Positions 54,570-64,000 of a stretch of DNA of 64,000 nucleotides are shown here, in pieces (position 1 is the stretch's first letter; each line of letters begins with the position of its first letter). The position numbers and the translations under genes are program-made. This DNA is from Sepioteuthis lessoniana. Lineage: Eukaryota > Mollusca > Cephalopoda > Myopsida > Loliginidae. The stretch spans positions 31,079,430-31,143,429 of the forward strand of contig OY757939.1 of the NCBI GenBank assembly GCA_963585895.1, written 5' to 3'. Below the pieces are notes generated by a model. The model did not search any database. It worked only from the letters and a program-made list of their open reading frames with translations, and was not told the origin of the DNA.

Positions 54570-54830
54570 ACCAGACATTGGCATAATGGTTAGTGTTCAC
54601 CAATGGCCCGGGAGACCTTGGTTCAATCCCAGGTCAAGTCATACCAAAGACTCAAAAAATGGTACTTGATGCCTCCTTACTTAACACTCAGCATTATAAG
54701 GCAATGATCAAGGGTAAAATGGAGCAATCCAGGGAAAGGAGTGGCCCCCTCTCCTACACCTTGGTGTAGTAGCTATCAAAAAAGGAGACTTCAGGTCACC
54801 CTCGACTACAGTTGCTAACTTTACTTATAG
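54570..54830 (+). mobile_element. SINE family A, near full-length
   Basis: cagacattggcataatggtta (A box), ggttcaatcccagg (B box), gcattataaggcaatgatca, tggtgtagtagctatc, accctcgactacagttgcta. Confidence 0.9.
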
Positions 54831-54869
54831 TTCTAGTGTATTTAAGAAAAATTCAAAATATTGCATTGA

Positions 54870-55025
54870 GTACCATGTTGGTGGGGCTTAGAGTATGCTG
54901 ATTTTAACCCCATACAGAGGTGTCTTGGGTATGACATTAAACTATACCTGATGGTGAGGCCCCAGTTCTGTTGCTCTGAGGAGTGTAGAGTACTTTTGTC
55001 TGCCATTACTCCCAGGTCCATTCTT
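54870..55025 (+). mobile_element. SINE family B' fragment
   Basis: ggtgtcttgggtatgacattaaact, tgatggtgaggccccagttctg, gccattactcccaggtcc, ending where the next B copy starts. Confidence 0.65.
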
Positions 55026-55557
55026 ATCTGTAGCAGTTAGCCCAGTTGGCTGAGGCTGTAGAATACAAGATGCAAAGGGGTAGGAACCCACCCCCCGCCA
55101 ACAAGTATTCTGGATATGACATAACCATCTGCTGGTGAGGCTCCAGTAATGCTGGAGCTTTAGGAAATGTTGCATTCCCTAAAGCTCCAGCATTACTGAA
55201 GCCCTTCATTGCCATCACTTCAGGTCTGGAGTGGTAGCACTTGATAGGGTACTACCTATGGCTTAAATAGAACTGTTTGATATTTAAACCGAGTGCAAAC
55301 AAATGATTTATGCTAAACTGAATTGATTGAATAGAACTGTGTGATCATTTAACAGTGTGTTTAAAAAAAATGCCTGATGTTTAATTTAATTGTTAGTGTT
55401 AAATAGCAATAATTGGAAACATTTAGTTATGTGCAAACAGAATTATTCATATTAGATAGAAATAAGTGAAACCATTTAACTGTATGCAAAAAATGAGATC
55501 AGGCTTGTTTGAAAATGTTATCTTCAAAATGTTTAGAAATCATATATTTAATATATA

Positions 55558-56872
55558 CAAGGTTCATTAAATAAGTTTCCAGACTTTTTTTCGTATGGGC
55601 ACTTTTATTGATAGTACACACATGTAACTCTAGTCCCCTTGGAAGTAATCTCCTCCAGCTGCAATGCACTTATTGTACTGTTCCAACACCTTCTGGAAGG
55701 CGCCGTGGAAGTCCTCTTGTGTGAGCGTGTCAATAACCTTCTTCACAGCCTCCTTCATCTCCTCAATTGTCTCATAACGACAGCCTCTAAGTTTTTCCTT
55801 GAGCTTAGGGAATAAGCAAAAGTCACAGGGAGCAAGGTCTGGACTATAGGGAAGCTAAGGAACTGTCTTGATGCCCATCTTGGTCAAATAGTCTGTGACA
55901 AGGATGGAGTTGTGGACTGGTGCATTGTCCTGGTGGAAATGCCACTGACCCGATTTGAAGAGTACTGGCCTCTTCCGACGGAATCTCTTCCTGAACTCCC
56001 TTAAAACCTCAACATAGTATTCCAGTGCATGTAGATCATGCCAGTGCTGTGAAAAAAAGGATCATCAAAAGTTTGTGGGTGGATTGGTTCTGTCTGGCCT
56101 TCTTGGGTCTGGGAGGGCCAGCCTGCTTCTACTGGGAACTCTGTCTCTTGGTCTCTGGGTCATAGCAGTAGATCCAATTTTCATCACAGGTCACCAGAGC
56201 ATCAAGAACTGTGGGATCTGAATTGATCAGCTCGACCATCTTCCTGCTGTCATGACGACGTCTTTCTTTCTGATCTTCTCTGAGCACCCTAGGGATAAAC
56301 TTCATGGGAATCTTCTGTATCTTCAGTTACTAACAAATAAATGTGTGTACAGTTCCCACACTGACATCAAACAGTGCGCTTATTGTCTCTATAGACACAC
56401 GGCGGTCCTTATCCATGAAATTCTTTATTTGGCCAATCAACTCTGGTGTTCTGACTTCCTTACTCCTTCCACACCTCTCATCCTCCCTCATATCCTCTCT
56501 GCCTTCCTTGAATCTCTTATGCCACTCAAAAACTGATGCTCGATTCATGCAAAATGCTCCAAAAGCAGTCTGAAGCACTCCATACGTTTCTGTGGCATTT
56601 TTTCTGAGTTTAAAATAGAATTTTATTGCATATCATTCTTCTAAAGTGTCCTCATGTCCAGATTGCATTTTTGAAATTCACCAGCTGTGACAATCAGGCT
56701 TTAGTAGAGTGTATTCCAATTCCTACTGTAGTTGCTCATTTGAAGCTGAAATCATAAAAATTGGTCAGTCATCTCATAAGATGTATAGCAATAACATACT
56801 GAATTTTCAAGAGTCTACAACAATTCTAAATGCCTGTACAAAAAAGTCTGGAAACTTATTGAAGACACCTCG
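55558..56872 (-). mobile_element. Mariner DNA transposon, near full-length, decayed
   Basis: The terminal inverted repeats (left caaggttcattaaataagtt..., right aacttattgaagacacctcg) lie between TA target duplications (55556-55557 and 56873-56874); the total is 1315 bp, the usual mariner size. The reverse strand encodes a mariner-type transposase: helix-turn-helix part FEWHKRFKEGREDMREDERC, KSEVRTPEL-type DNA-binding part, then the catalytic half in shifted frames, ending CIAAGGDYFQGD-like. Frameshifts near 56330 and others make it inactive. It sits inside a SINE B. Confidence 0.92.
56330..56578 (-). pseudogene. Mariner transposase N-terminal part
   Basis: An 82-codon frame with FGAFCMNRASVFEWHKRFKE, RSKEVRTPELIGQIKNFMDK, DRRVSIETISALFDVSVGTV. 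This is the bipartite helix-turn-helix DNA-binding region. The frame breaks before the first catalytic Asp. Confidence 0.9.
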
Positions 56873-56939
56873 TATGTATAAAAAAGGATTTGGCATTAAA
56901 TAACCTACAATGGTTGATATGCCACCAAACCAAACCAAA

Positions 56940-57355
56940 TCTGTTGCAGTAGTATCTGTTAGTGTCCCATCTATCAGTCAAATAGATCTTTGGGAAAATC
57001 ATTAGTGTTAGATAGGAATAATTGATACCATATAACTGTAGATTATTTGTATTAAGAATAGTTAGTAAAAGCTAAAGTATTACTTAGTTACTTGAAACCA
57101 TATATCTGTGCAAACCCATGATTTTTACTAAACAAAAATAATTACTTGGAACCATAATTATTTGACAGGAATACCTGAAACCATACAATTGTGTGCAAAT
57201 TATTTCTATTAGATAGGAATACTTGATATCATCACTGCATACAAAAAGTTTTAAATAATTACCCAAATGAAAATATGAGCATTCAAGGAACATGATTCAT
57301 TAACCTCTCAGTATAAAATAACCCTAAATGGGTTGACATGCCATTAAAATCAATC
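56940..57355 (+). mobile_element. SINE family B' copy
   Basis: gtatctgttagtgtcccatctatcag, gataggaata-ttgataccatat modules repeated, then the alternative tail cagtataaaataaccctaaa ... gttgacatgccattaaaat. Confidence 0.65.
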
Positions 57356-57359
57356 AAAT

Positions 57360-57655
57360 ATTTGTATATTCACAAACCCCTCCATCAGGAGCAGGATGTG
57401 TGACACAAGGTCAATTTTTTAAGTGGAGTTTAACAGGTTTATTCAGAGTTTTTCTTCTTGACTGGTTGCCATACCAAGGTCAAAGGCCTCAGTCTACCCT
57501 ACTATTTACCCATAGTTGGAGAAAGAATAGTTAAATGCTTACTTTTCTTAAGGGTATTAGTGCTATGTGAAATGCAAGCAGCTTTTTCCAGGATTTGAAC
57601 CCGAGTTGCTTTGTCTATTTCCTACGATGATAGCCATTACACCCCAAGCTTTCTT
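57360..57655 (-). mobile_element. SINE family D (antisense)
   Basis: caggatgtgtgacacaaggtc, tttacccatagttggagaaa, tagtgctatgtgaaatgcaa, caggatttgaacccgagttg, gatagccattacacc: the same order as the copy with clean duplications at 46301. Confidence 0.85.
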
Positions 57656-57884
57656 CAATCAAGTATGACATTAAGTAGTTGGTGAGTGGAGTTGAAGAAT
57701 TTATATGGTTAGATTTGATTTGTATTGCTCTTGTAGCAGAGCAGCTGATAATCTGTATTCTCAAGATAAGAGCTCAAAAACCTCATCTGAAGCTTTTTTA
57801 TATGTCCAAACCACACTGTTTACTGAAAGTTATCAAATATTATGATGAAAGAATATTGTAAACCAATTTTGTTCTTAGATAGTA

Positions 57885-58115
57885 AGGAGGAGTCTCTATG
57901 GTGTAATAGCTAACATGCTAGAATGTGACATCATAGTAAGCAAGTTGCACTATTACATTCACTTTTGGACTAATGCCCTTGGGAAAGTTATAAGCTCTCT
58001 TATCCCTCCCAGCTATGGGTTAAATAGTACTATTATTAATTTACAAGGATGGCTTTGGTATTAAATAATCCATGAAGGTTGATATACCATTAAACAAAGA
58101 AACCAAACCAAACTT
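57885..58115 (+). mobile_element. SINE family E, full-length
   Basis: gagtctctatggtgtaatagctaac (A-box-like), gactaatgcccttgggaaag, cagctatgggttaaatagta, ggctttggtattaaataatcc, tataccattaaacaaagaaacc. It ends in an A-rich tail. Confidence 0.82.
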
Positions 58116-58119
58116 GTTT

Positions 58120-59245
58120 TTCCTAATTGTTTTTATTGTAAAGTATAGAAATTCATCTTCAGACTTTGCTTTTATGTTCTGGATAACATGTAACACTACT
58201 TGATTTTTCTTCTATGTGTTCTTTCTTAAGACTAAGAAAAATACTTCTTTGAATTTATAAGAATAACAGAAAAAAAGTCAGAAATTGATAATGATTTCTA
58301 AGACAGAGAATAGGAAACTTTGTTTAAAAGCCTCATTGAAAATTATCTAATAAGGCCTAACTCAAATTTTTAGTTCTACTTAAAAAGATTTTTTTTCAAA
58401 ATTTTAGATGAATAATTAAAGTTTTAGTCAATAACTTAGTTTGAATTAGTTAGTATAAACAATTTTAAAGAAATTTAACTTTTAATGAATCTTAAGATTG
58501 CATTTTTTTTTTGTTAGAAAACATTGGACTGTCTGGTTATAAAGTGAATTTTGACTTTTGACAAAGCTGTGAAAGGAAGCACTTGCTGGTTTAGAAGACA
58601 ACACTATAGCCTTAAGATTACAGGTTTTACACTGTTTATCCTAGAGCTTCAGACAACTTAAGACCATTGCATTTATTTCTGTTATGACTAATGGGTATAA
58701 ACAAGCAACGAAAATAAACTGGAAAAAAAAAAAAACTTGTAAAAAAATTAATCCATAAAAAACTTGTATATATGTTTCAACCATTTTTTTTTCTTTTTGT
58801 ATAATCCTCAATTTGTGACAGTATTCATTTTTTTTTTGTCCAGGATAAAACTAGTTTTTAATAAAGCTATCCTTCTCTTAGACTGGTTGTCCACTAAGGC
58901 TAGAAATTCTGGTCTGTCATATTTTACTAAAATTAACATGAAAGAATTCCATAGTACTATGTAATACAATTTTGTTCTTGGATAGTATGTGTTATTTCTT
59001 AATTGTTTATATTGTTGAAGTATAGAAAATATTTTTTTTTTCCTTTGAATTTTGCTTTTTCTTTAGCCTTAGTTAGCAACCAATCTAGGAGAAAGAAAAA
59101 CTGATGGCTACAATTCACTTCATTTTTTATATCACTTTGATGGCATTTTTTTTTCTCTAATTTACTCTTATCTTTTTTTTCTCTAGTTTACTCCCACCTT
59201 TTTTGTATTATCCTCCCTTTGTGATGGCATTCATTTTTATTTTTC
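58120..59245. other. AT-rich intron or spacer, partly duplicated
   Basis: 58925-59035 resembles 57850-57884 plus 58116-58165. Otherwise no feature was recognised. Confidence 0.4.
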
Positions 59246-59246
59246 A

Positions 59247-59333
59247 GCAAATATCTCAGATACGGAAAATGGACAGTTCCAAAGTATTGTATTTTGGTTC
59301 TCAAGTTCCTTCTTTTAATCTTGCCCTTTAGTG
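59247..59333 (+). CDS. Candidate terminal exon (option 2)
   Basis: A strong acceptor (tttttatttttcag) is followed by a phase-0 frame QISQIRKMDSSKVLYFGSQV, then PSFNLAL and a TAG stop. It looks like a genuine C-terminus and is not in any repeat family seen here. It needs one more, unseen exon (phase 2 to phase 0) between 52172 and 59247. In direct phase 2 it would instead give a hydrophobic frame, which is less likely. Confidence 0.22.
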
Positions 59334-59567
59334 TTTTGCCTACTCTTGCACTTGTGTACTTGTTCCTCAGCTGGCCTGTGAAGGCTTAACTTAAAACTAG
59401 TCATTAAATTCCAAATCATACTGCCCACATCTCTTTACTATTCTTCTCTACTTACTTGCTGATAGCAGTTGTTTTTTTTTGGGGGGGGGAGGGTTGTTCT
59501 TATTTGTATTATTGTTTATACAACTGACAGACTTTCAATTTGAAGTTGTTATTAAAGATATGTTCTT

Positions 59568-59639
59568 TCTGTCCCATAATAGTAGTTACACTCTGTGTAT
59601 AGAATTTATATACAAATGTAACAACTATTATAGGACAGA
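59568..59639. repeat. Short inverted repeat (MITE-like hairpin)
   Basis: tctgtcccataatagtagttac (59568-59589) pairs with gtaacaactattataggacaga (59618-59639), two mismatches, loop of 28 bp. Confidence 0.75.
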
Positions 59640-59879
59640 TAATATACATTAAATTCTTGAGATAACTTATTTGTTTTTAAAATTACCCTCAATATAGATC
59701 TTGATAATAAGTGCTTTTAAATACTTTATGTAAGATTTCACAAGTATTTGAATGTTCTGTTAGGCATAAAGAATTTTTTCTACAAACTTTAAACAAGTCC
59801 CTTGTGTTTCACTCACGAAATACACACACGCACACTATCTTATATATACAAGTTGTTTTTAGTTATTTACTAATCTTAG

Positions 59880-60005
59880 CTTAGATGTCGCACAAGGCCA
59901 GAAGTATGGGGCACCCATTGAGAATCAAACTCATTAACAATGGTCTGCTAATCTAGCTTGTTGACTATTAAACCATGTGAGGTGATCAACAAGTTGTATT
60001 CAGTG
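59880..60005 (-). mobile_element. SINE family G (antisense)
   Basis: gatgtcgcacaaggccagaa, ggggcacccattgagaatcaaactc, ctagcttgttgactattaaaccatgtgag: the reverse of a tRNA-like head with B-box GAGTTTGATTCTC. Confidence 0.65.
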
Positions 60006-60111
60006 ATGGCAGTGAACCAGTTCACAAACCAGTTATTAAAATTACAGGATTTCATTTTGAAAATTAACGTTTTTTTTCCTTGATCTAATCTATTCTTTCT
60101 ATACAGTATGT

Positions 60112-60385
60112 ATTTACCCACCCCTCCACATAAGCTGAGTATGACGTAAGGTCAATTTTTAAGTGGTGTTTAACAGGTTTAAATTCAGTTTTCCTTCTAT
60201 GCCAGTTGTCATACCAAAGTTAAAGAGCCCAATCTGTTTTATTTACTCATAGCTGGAGGAAGAATAGTTGGATTCATGCCTTTCCTAGGGTATTAGTTAT
60301 ATGCGAAATGAAAACAGCCTTGTCAAAGATTTGAACTCTGGTCGCTGTGTCTTATGATTATAACCATTATAGCATTAAAGCCTCC
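60112..60385 (-). mobile_element. SINE family D (antisense)
   Basis: ctgagtatgacgtaaggtca, aagtggtgtttaacaggttt, ctcatagctggaggaagaat, gatttgaactctggtcgctg, ataaccattatagc. Confidence 0.82.
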
Positions 60386-60654
60386 TTTCTATGTAGTAAG
60401 GATGCTTCTTTTTTAAAAGGATATTTTTCCTGAATTACTAAGTGATCCAAGTGATGGCAATTTGATTTTACCATCAATATGAAATAGACAAGTTCAATCT
60501 TATATGAAAGTTGATTTCTATTTCACTTTTAAATAGCATTTTTACTTTTTTTGAATTGTCATTAAACACTTCTTTTTAAATGGTACAATTTTAAAAAATT
60601 TAATAAATCTGCTTAATTTTAAAAATGTTAGTTTTTTAAAAATGAATCTTAATC

Positions 60655-60830
60655 TTTGTTTAATGGCATATAAACTTTCATGGGTTATTTTAGTCCAAAG
60701 CCATTCATGTAGAAGAACAGTAGGGGTACTATTTAATCCTTAGCTGGGGTTGAGATTTTCTAAAAGAATAAACAAGTTATCAATTCTAAAGTCTACTGGC
60801 ATTCAAATCCAGTGAACAACCCCATCTACA
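60655..60830 (-). mobile_element. SINE family E (antisense)
   Basis: tttgtttaatggcatataaa, ttcatgggttattttagtcc, gaagaacagtaggggtacta; the head is diverged. Confidence 0.68.
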
Positions 60831-60834
60831 GAGT

Positions 60835-61165
60835 ACAGCAGAAATCCCTCTCACATTGTCCTAAGTATGACACTAAACTGCCTCTAATGGTAAGGCTCCA
60901 GATCTAGACAGTGTAGTGTACCCCTTCATACCCATTACTCCCAGGTCCACTCTGACTTAGAGGTAGTACTTGTTTGGGTCCCATCTACTAATCAAATAGA
61001 TCTATTTGCAAATTATTTGTATTAGATAGGAATACTTGATATATCATTGTGCGCAAAAAATTAAACAAAAAAATATAAATGTACAATGTATGCAATTCCC
61101 TAACTTCTAAGCATAAAATAAACCCAAACAGGTTGGCATACTGTTAAAATCAGCCAATGGTGTTG
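60835..61165 (+). mobile_element. SINE family B' copy
   Basis: gtcctaagtatgacactaaa, cccattactcccaggtccactctgac, ttgtttgggtcccatctact, gataggaatacttgatat, tail gcataaaataaacccaaaca-gttggcat. Confidence 0.72.
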
Positions 61166-61169
61166 GTGG

Positions 61170-62160
61170 GACTAACTTTCTTTCAAATTACTTGAATGAA
61201 AGAAAAAAACATGGGAAGAAGGGAAGATATTAAGTTGGTATGAAAAATTTGGGAAAAATACTGATCCAATGAGAAGATTAAAATATAAAAAATAATAGTG
61301 AAAAAAGGAAGATACCATGAAAAAAGGGATATATTTCAATTTCTAAAATATCTTGTGCTAGTGAAACCAGGTTTTATAACCAATATGGTGGACCATATTT
61401 AGGATGAGGTCCAGATCATAGGCAGGGATCATCATTGGAGAGTGGAAAGTTAAGTTTGTATATATTTGCTTCACAGGATGTTTTATTTTTCTTTTATGTC
61501 TTAATACCCTTATGATAGTACCTTTTACAATATAATTTCAGTCTTCACCTATTCACTATCTTTGTCAATACATTCTTGGAATATTCCACAAGTGATTAAA
61601 AGAAATATTAACATTTCTATAGAAGTCTTTTACTAGAAAAGCAAAATTGATATTATGGAGATAATCTGGAAAAGATTCCAATTATGTGTTGACAGGGATG
61701 GTGAATATATTGAAGACTTTAAAATTATAAAAGAACTATCATAGAAATGTTAAAATTCTAAATGTTTTTTTAAACACCCTGTAAGTCATAGTACAAATTT
61801 CTGTTATTTTCTTTGCTTATCAAATTGGTGTTGGAGACCTCCTCTGGGTACAATAAGGAATAAAACTGGTACTTGTTCTCCCTAGTCCTGCTGAAATGGA
61901 TTGGTTTGGTTAATAACTCTTTTCTGTATTTTTTTTTTTTTTTTAAATCATAGTCATTATACTCCCAATATTTCAGCTGCTTTATCATTTAATCTTCAAA
62001 TGCCTTTTATATATGGTTTGGCATTTTTTGTTGGTTTGGGGAATATGAAAGATGTGATATATTAAACAGTAATACCAAGAATAAACTTGTATAAGGGTTT
62101 AGTTCCGGTTAACTCGGAAATGATTGGTATCAAGTGCCTTGTCAAAAATTACATAATCCA
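61170..62160. other. AT-rich stretch without recognised content
   Basis: No repeat family, exon or RNA gene was recognised. Confidence 0.4.
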
Positions 62161-62161
62161 G

Positions 62162-62623
62162 TTTAGTATTAAATCCAGAAAGAGTAAAGTTCCAAATAGG
62201 TAAATCTAAATTGTAAATTCAACATTGGCAAATTGTTCTTTTCCTTTCAGGAAACATAGCATATTAATTTGCTTAGCTTTTTTTCCTTTGCTTAGATGTG
62301 GCACAAGGCTGTATGAAAGGGGCATCCAATGAGATTCTAACTCGCTCATAAAGGTTTGCTAGTCTAGCTTGCTAACCATTACACAACTCAAGGTGCTCAG
62401 GAGACATAGCAGTAAATGGCTTACACGAGTCAAGTCTTTTTATAAGTTCAATTTTTCCCAGAATGCAATGTTGGTGATTATTTATTTTGGACAGGAAGTA
62501 ATTTATGGCTTATACCAAGAAGATAATCCAACAGCAGATATCTGGGTTTTAAAAAGCCAATGTTGAATTTACAATTTAGATTTACCTATTTGGAACTTTA
62601 CTCTTTCTGGATTTAATACTAAA
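62162..62623. repeat. Perfect 68-bp inverted repeat with 326-bp spacer
   Basis: 62162-62229 (tttagtattaaatccagaaa ... ttcaacattggc) and 62556-62623 are exact reverse complements over 68 bases. The spacer contains a family G SINE-like segment (62290-62402). Confidence 0.95.
62290..62402 (-). mobile_element. SINE family G (antisense)
   Basis: gatgtggcacaaggctgtat, gcatccaatgagattctaac, ctagcttgctaaccattacacaactc, as at 59880-60005. It lies inside the spacer of the inverted repeat. Confidence 0.65.
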
Positions 62624-62777
62624 TTAGAGCAGCAAACAAACTTAGTGTTAATAATTAAGATAACCTGACAGGTTTTTTTCTATTAAAACCTAAATATCTG
62701 CCACCACCTAAACCAAAAAACACACGCATATACTTAAAGAATTTCTGTCTATATTTCTGAGATGAGGTATTATGTAC

Positions 62778-62940
62778 ATTATTTACATTTTTCTGACTAT
62801 TGTCCTCATCTTTGTCACCATGTTTATCACAACATTTCAGCTGTTGTACATTGAAGAAGGCCAAGACCGTACAATGGCTGAAATGTTGTGATAAACATGG
62901 CAACAAAGATGAGGACAATAGTCTGAAAAATGTAAATAAT
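62778..62940. mobile_element. MITE-like hairpin element
   Basis: The 64-bp arms 62778-62841 and 62877-62940 are inverted with three mismatches; the loop is 35 bp (tgttgtacattgaagaaggc...). Borders are not certain since tacttaaagaa-tctg occurs on both sides (about 62733 and 62944). Confidence 0.85.
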
Positions 62941-63132
62941 ATACTTAAAGAAATCTGAAATGTTGCTGATATTACAATCAAGATGAAGGCAATGTTTGAA
63001 GACATTTAAAGAATTTCTGACATTATTTATTTATTATGCCTCCTTGGGCATCTCCCTTTTTACCATCTTCTCACATGAAAAAAAATCTTTGCACAGAATA
63101 TACCTTATTAATTCAATGTCTATTTATAGATT

Positions 63133-63345
63133 AGGGGAGTCTCTATGGTGTATTGGCCAATATGCTGAACTGAAACACATTAAGCAAATACAAGCTCCAG
63201 TTGCACTATTACATCAATTTTTGGATTAAAACCCTTGGTATGAACTCCCTTCTCCTTCCAAACTATGGATTAGGTAGTACCACTACAAGGATGACTTTGG
63301 CATGATATAACCCACAAATGCCATTAAACAAAGAAACCAAACCTA
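63133..63345 (+). mobile_element. SINE family E
   Basis: gagtctctatggtgtattggccaat, catcaatttttggattaaaa, aactatggattaggtagtac, gactttggcatgatataacc, ccattaaacaaagaaacc. Confidence 0.78.
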
Positions 63346-64000
63346 TATACAGATAAAATTTTCTTTAATAATTCATCTGCTAGTTCCCCAAAATGTCTTA
63401 ATTTCATTTTCTTATTTAATTCTGAAATCATTCTAATCAATCCTAAATTATTTTAAATACAATTCCTGGTTTTCATTTGGTTAGGTAATTTGTTACAAAA
63501 TTGCTCTTAGATTCATCAAAAATAAGTAACAAATAATGAAGAAACTTAATATTTTTACTTATAATTTTTTTTTTTTTTTAATTTAACCCCTGTCCTTATT
63601 TCTAAACGTAGAGTATGTAACAATCTTCACTTTATTGCTAAAACTGGAGATGTGGAATTACGATCAATGGTAACTATTTGCCCCTGGACAGAAAATGGAC
63701 AATGTAACACTGTGCTAAATGTGTGAAAGGACTCACCATTCAGATGGTAAATAGCTTTGATTTGTTATGTATGCTGCCTCAATGCTCTCCTCCCCTTCGA
63801 AAGTAAAAAGTTGCCTTGTTGCATGTTCAGAAAAGTCTGTCTGCATGTTTATGTGTCTATAATGGCATGAACTATTTGGAATGTTCTCGTTCCCAGTCTC
63901 TTTGCAAGTCTATTGGATATCTTGACACGAATAGATGACTTTTCTTTTTCCTCAGTTGTAAATAGCAGGTTTTATTAAAGATAAATTAGCACTTCTGCTT

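Larger units (their letters stand above)
55030..56935 (+). mobile_element. SINE family B, interrupted by mariner, with internal hairpin
   Basis: Head gcccagttggctgaggctgt at 55037; body with a near-perfect inverted duplication at 55144-55198; middle modules to 55555. The tail (aaaaggatttggcattaaataacc) resumes at 56875 after the mariner. Confidence 0.82.

Noticed and set aside
58518-58565. Acceptor-like ttttttttttgttag followed by aaaacattggactg
   Set aside because: Joined to the transmembrane exon it gives TGA at once.
63612-63726. Frame RVCNNLHFIAKTGDVE...CPWTENGQC...NV with stop, after acceptor-like aaacgtag and before an attaaa word at 63973
   Set aside because: It could be a last exon, but the transmembrane exon ends in TG and this exon begins with A, which would make a TGA stop if joined directly. 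No linking exon was found.
1-64000. CRISPR arrays, operons, rRNA or functional tRNA genes
   Set aside because: None was seen. The DNA is eukaryotic; the tRNA-like pieces are SINE heads that lack a complete cloverleaf.

Overview
This window is intron-rich, AT-rich animal DNA packed with repeats. The best guess is a mollusc, probably a cephalopod of the octopus type. The grounds are a tRNA-headed SINE whose sequence I recognise from octopod genomes, RTE-type retrotransposon tails of a kind common in cephalopods, and many SINEs that share a 3' tail like that of the molluscan 'Meta-domain' SINEs. This is recognition from memory, not a database result.

Only one host gene is supported. It runs on the + strand across most of the window. 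Eleven internal exons (17417-17599, 21648-21767, 22694-22816, 24740-24873, 34101-34171, 37241-37413, 40869-40997, 44037-44162, 44965-45031, 51013-51068, 52088-52172) join in one reading frame, about 1.27 kb or 422 codons. They encode the middle and C-terminal part of a type I membrane protein. Its layout is end of an EGF domain, thrombospondin-like EGF, two calcium-binding-type EGF domains, a SEA-like domain with a basic furin-type insert, three more EGF domains (the middle one calcium-binding type), and one transmembrane helix. The 5' exons, including any signal peptide, must lie upstream of the window. The final cytoplasmic exon is uncertain, with candidates at 53359 and 59247.

Everything else is repeats. 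Region 1-2438 is the 3' part of a decayed Ty1/copia element with its 3' LTR. Region 2.4-10.2 kb holds several SINE families and an unexplained GC-richer block. Region 10.2-17.1 kb holds two head-to-tail, internally deleted non-LTR elements (I/Nimb-like, with CCHC gag, APE endonuclease, RT and RNase H). A nearly complete but broken copy occupies 25.7-31.0 kb and runs straight into a mariner 3' end. A further copy lies at 45.5-47.8 kb and a 3' stub at 20.5-20.9 kb. RTE-type 3' fragments lie at about 18.0, 35.5, 41.7 and 42.4 kb. Another non-LTR tail lies in antisense at 52.3-53.3 kb, and a near full-length decayed mariner at 55558-56872 sits inside a SINE. A 1.85-kb foldback element with arms of about 750 bp fills much of the intron after the second half of the SEA domain.

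The most unusual structures are four. One is the giant foldback element, which would be transcribed as a long double-stranded RNA. Another is a SINE-like family that carries both the 5' head and the 3' tail of the resident LINE, with one copy fused to the LINE 5' UTR. The others are a perfect 68-bp inverted repeat at 62.2-62.6 kb and a furin-like basic cluster at the place where a SEA domain normally cleaves itself.
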